Positions 63,846-64,000 of a DNA stretch of 64,000 nucleotides are shown one piece after another; positions within the stretch are counted from its first letter, which is position 1; every line of letters starts with the position of its first letter. Under the pieces are notes generated by a model. That model had not been told where the DNA came from, did not search any database, and saw only the letters and a program-made list of their open reading frames with translations. Origin of the DNA: Paralithodes platypus. Its lineage: Eukaryota > Arthropoda > Malacostraca > Decapoda > Lithodidae. The stretch is from NCBI GenBank assembly GCA_032716605.1, contig CM064560.1:13352040-13416039 (forward strand), read 5' to 3'. A program made the position numbers and the translations under genes.

Positions 63846-63922
63846 TGTCTTTGTGGTGCAATGCATAAGTGTGGTGATTTTCAGTGTGAGCAGCCTAGGT
63901 TCGAATCCCCGGACTGCCACAT
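63846..63922 (+). other. tRNA-like segment, probably a SINE head
   Basis: The stretch has TGGTGCAATGCATAAG (A-box style) and a perfect B-box GGTTCGAATCC. Flanking stems are weak and no clear acceptor pairing is seen. It lies inside decayed DIRS-D sequence, which favours a SINE or tRNA-derived insertion over a working tRNA gene. Confidence 0.45.
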
Positions 63923-64000
63923 GTGTTTGTTAATTTCATTAACCGAGTTTAGGAGTAAAGTATGTTGGTGGAGAGAACATAATAAAACCAAAAGGTTGGA

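Larger units (their letters stand above)
59333..64000 (-). mobile_element. DIRS-D: divergent, decayed DIRS, continues beyond the window
   Basis: The right terminal repeat starts at 59333 (ACGGGTTTGACAAGCCGAAG, then TTTAGTAATGGTTCCGTAGT). A complementary region lies at 59741-59849, followed on the minus strand by recombinase, RNase H, RT and ORF1 remnants in the expected order. Sequence differs clearly from DIRS-A/B/C, and every coding part is broken. The left repeat and most of ORF1 lie past 64000. Confidence 0.8.

Noticed and set aside
63846..63922. Functional tRNA gene
   Set aside because: The B-box is good but a cloverleaf is not convincing, and it lies in decayed transposon sequence.

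Overview
This window looks like a stretch of a large, repeat-rich animal genome, built almost entirely of transposable elements nested in one another. I found no convincing host gene, and no rRNA, CRISPR or prokaryotic feature. The clues to the host are several families of DIRS-type tyrosine-recombinase retrotransposons, CR1-like LINEs, a long-LTR Ty3/gypsy element, TTAA-targeting piggyBac elements and (AAT)n-tailed LINEs and SINEs. This mix is compatible with a marine or freshwater arthropod such as a decapod crustacean, but that is an inference.

Layout. 1-8.4 kb: a decayed Ty3/gypsy element on the minus strand (gag, protease, linker, RT-RNaseH, integrase), with its 5' LTR at 6547-8403 split by a TTAA-flanked MITE. 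8.4-11 kb: non-coding diverged tandem repeats and a 108-bp tandem repeat. 11-13.4 kb: a large inverted repeat whose left arm is split by a 5'-truncated LINE with a 7-bp target duplication. 13.4-16.9 kb: a CR1-like LINE, a DIRS ORF1 fragment, a duplicated AT-rich segment and a SINE. 16.9-20.2 kb: an (ATT)n-tailed LINE on the minus strand plus a truncated copy of its tail. 20.2-22.0 kb: a second copy of the gypsy LTR on the plus strand. 22.0-28.7 kb: a DIRS pol fragment (DIRS-A) split by a non-autonomous DIRS (DIRS-A2). 28.7-34.9 kb: AT-rich sequence, a MITE, and a piggyBac transposase pseudogene split by a CR1-like LINE with an open RT frame. 34.9-40.1 kb: nested TTAA MITEs, a pogo-like MITE and SINEs, all inside another copy of that LINE. 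40.1-58.5 kb: a degenerate DIRS (DIRS-C) whose leader carries a tandem array with a 1,947-bp period. That array is interrupted at 42965-51662 by a structurally complete DIRS (DIRS-B). 59.3-64 kb: a strongly decayed, more divergent DIRS (DIRS-D) on the minus strand.

The centre of interest is the DIRS system. DIRS-B keeps ORF1, RT-RNaseH, an overlapping tyrosine-recombinase frame, inverted terminal repeats and an internal complementary region. It sits in its target without a target-site duplication, as shown by empty copies of the same site in the flanking array. Three DIRS copies share a candidate 5'-leader intron ending about 60 bases before the ORF1 ATG. In DIRS-B and DIRS-C this segment contains repeated modules of about 150 bp, each with two short hairpins, and in DIRS-C the hairpin-rich leader has been amplified into kilobase-scale tandem units. 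I suggest, as inference only, a structured leader RNA that distinguishes unspliced genomic RNA from spliced mRNA.

All coordinates of repeat edges were read by eye and may be off by a few to tens of bases. Statements of homology come from visual comparison within this window and from recognised protein motifs, not from database searches.
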